Shown one piece after another: positions 5,051 through 5,143 of a DNA stretch of 5,143 nt. This stretch comes from Kiritimatiellia bacterium (GTDB taxonomy: Bacteria > Verrucomicrobiota > Kiritimatiellia > UBA8416 > JAIOPI01): NCBI GenBank assembly GCA_028822745.1, contig JAPKCZ010000193.1, positions 1-5,143 of the forward strand. Direction: 5' to 3'. The translations under genes and the position numbers were made by a program. Under the pieces are notes generated by a model that was given only the letters and a program-made list of their open reading frames with translations, ran no database searches and was not told the DNA's origin. The first letter of the stretch is position 1; every line of letters begins with the position of its first letter.

Positions 5051-5143
5051 ATGTTAGAGATTAAAGATTTATGCGCTAGGGTTGTTGACGGTCCTGATAT
5101 TCTGAACGGCGTGAACCTTTCGGTGAAGGCTGGCGAAATGCAT
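5051..5143 (+). CDS. sufC: SufC, Fe-S assembly ATPase (partial, 5' end only)
   Basis: SufC is the ABC-type ATPase that drives conformational change in the SufBCD scaffold. Only the first 31 codons are inside the window; the frame is open to the edge. The N-terminus MLEIKDL, then DILNGVNLSVKAGEMH, is the characteristic SufC beginning just before the Walker A loop, which would start a few residues past the edge. AAAGG (5038-5042) lies 8 bases before the ATG. It directly follows sufB, the standard SUF order; sufD and sufS would be expected next but cannot be seen. Confidence 0.93.
   Translation, partial: MLEIKDLCARVVDGPDILNGVNLSVKAGEMH

Overview
The window carries a complete or near-complete set of iron-sulfur (Fe-S) cluster and lipoate genes arranged as two divergent units, plus a convergent flavin reductase gene. 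Base composition is moderate (a little above 50% GC by eye), codon use looks uniform, and the Shine-Dalgarno sites are good. The order Rrf2 regulator - sufB - sufC, with an A-type carrier next to lipA, suggests a Gram-negative bacterium of the broad former Deltaproteobacteria or a neighbouring phylum. That placement is a weak inference; nothing in the window fixes the taxon.

Layout. (1) 3-194, + strand: the last 63 codons of an unrecognised gene. (2) 220-915, +: a complete stand-alone ferredoxin-NADP(+)-reductase-type flavoprotein. (3) 916-1137: a 222-base gap between convergent genes, dominated by a long imperfect hairpin repeat of the CGCAGAGG type (991-1076). (4) 1138-2705, - strand, transcribed right to left: an A-type Fe-S carrier (2310-2705) with an odd Gly/Cys tail, an unrecognised 71-residue protein (2098-2313) joined to it by an ATGA overlap, and lipA (1138-2076). 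(5) 2706-3007: a 302-base divergent control region with candidate promoters in both directions and several dyads. (6) 3008-3463, +: an Rrf2-family regulator with three clustered cysteines. (7) 3551-4987, +: complete sufB. (8) 5051-5143, +: the first 31 codons of sufC, cut by the window end.

How the genes fit together: SufB and SufC are the scaffold core that assembles Fe-S clusters. The A-type carrier would deliver clusters to client enzymes. LipA is a demanding client that carries two [4Fe-4S] clusters and consumes one of them as sulfur donor in each catalytic cycle. The Rrf2 protein has the cysteines to sense Fe-S status and sits between the two units, so it could control both from the shared region. 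The least explained parts are the 71-residue protein between carrier and lipA, the carrier's Cys-containing tail, and the hairpin repeat, whose stem pairs better as + strand RNA than as - strand RNA. I see no mobile element, CRISPR array, tRNA or rRNA.
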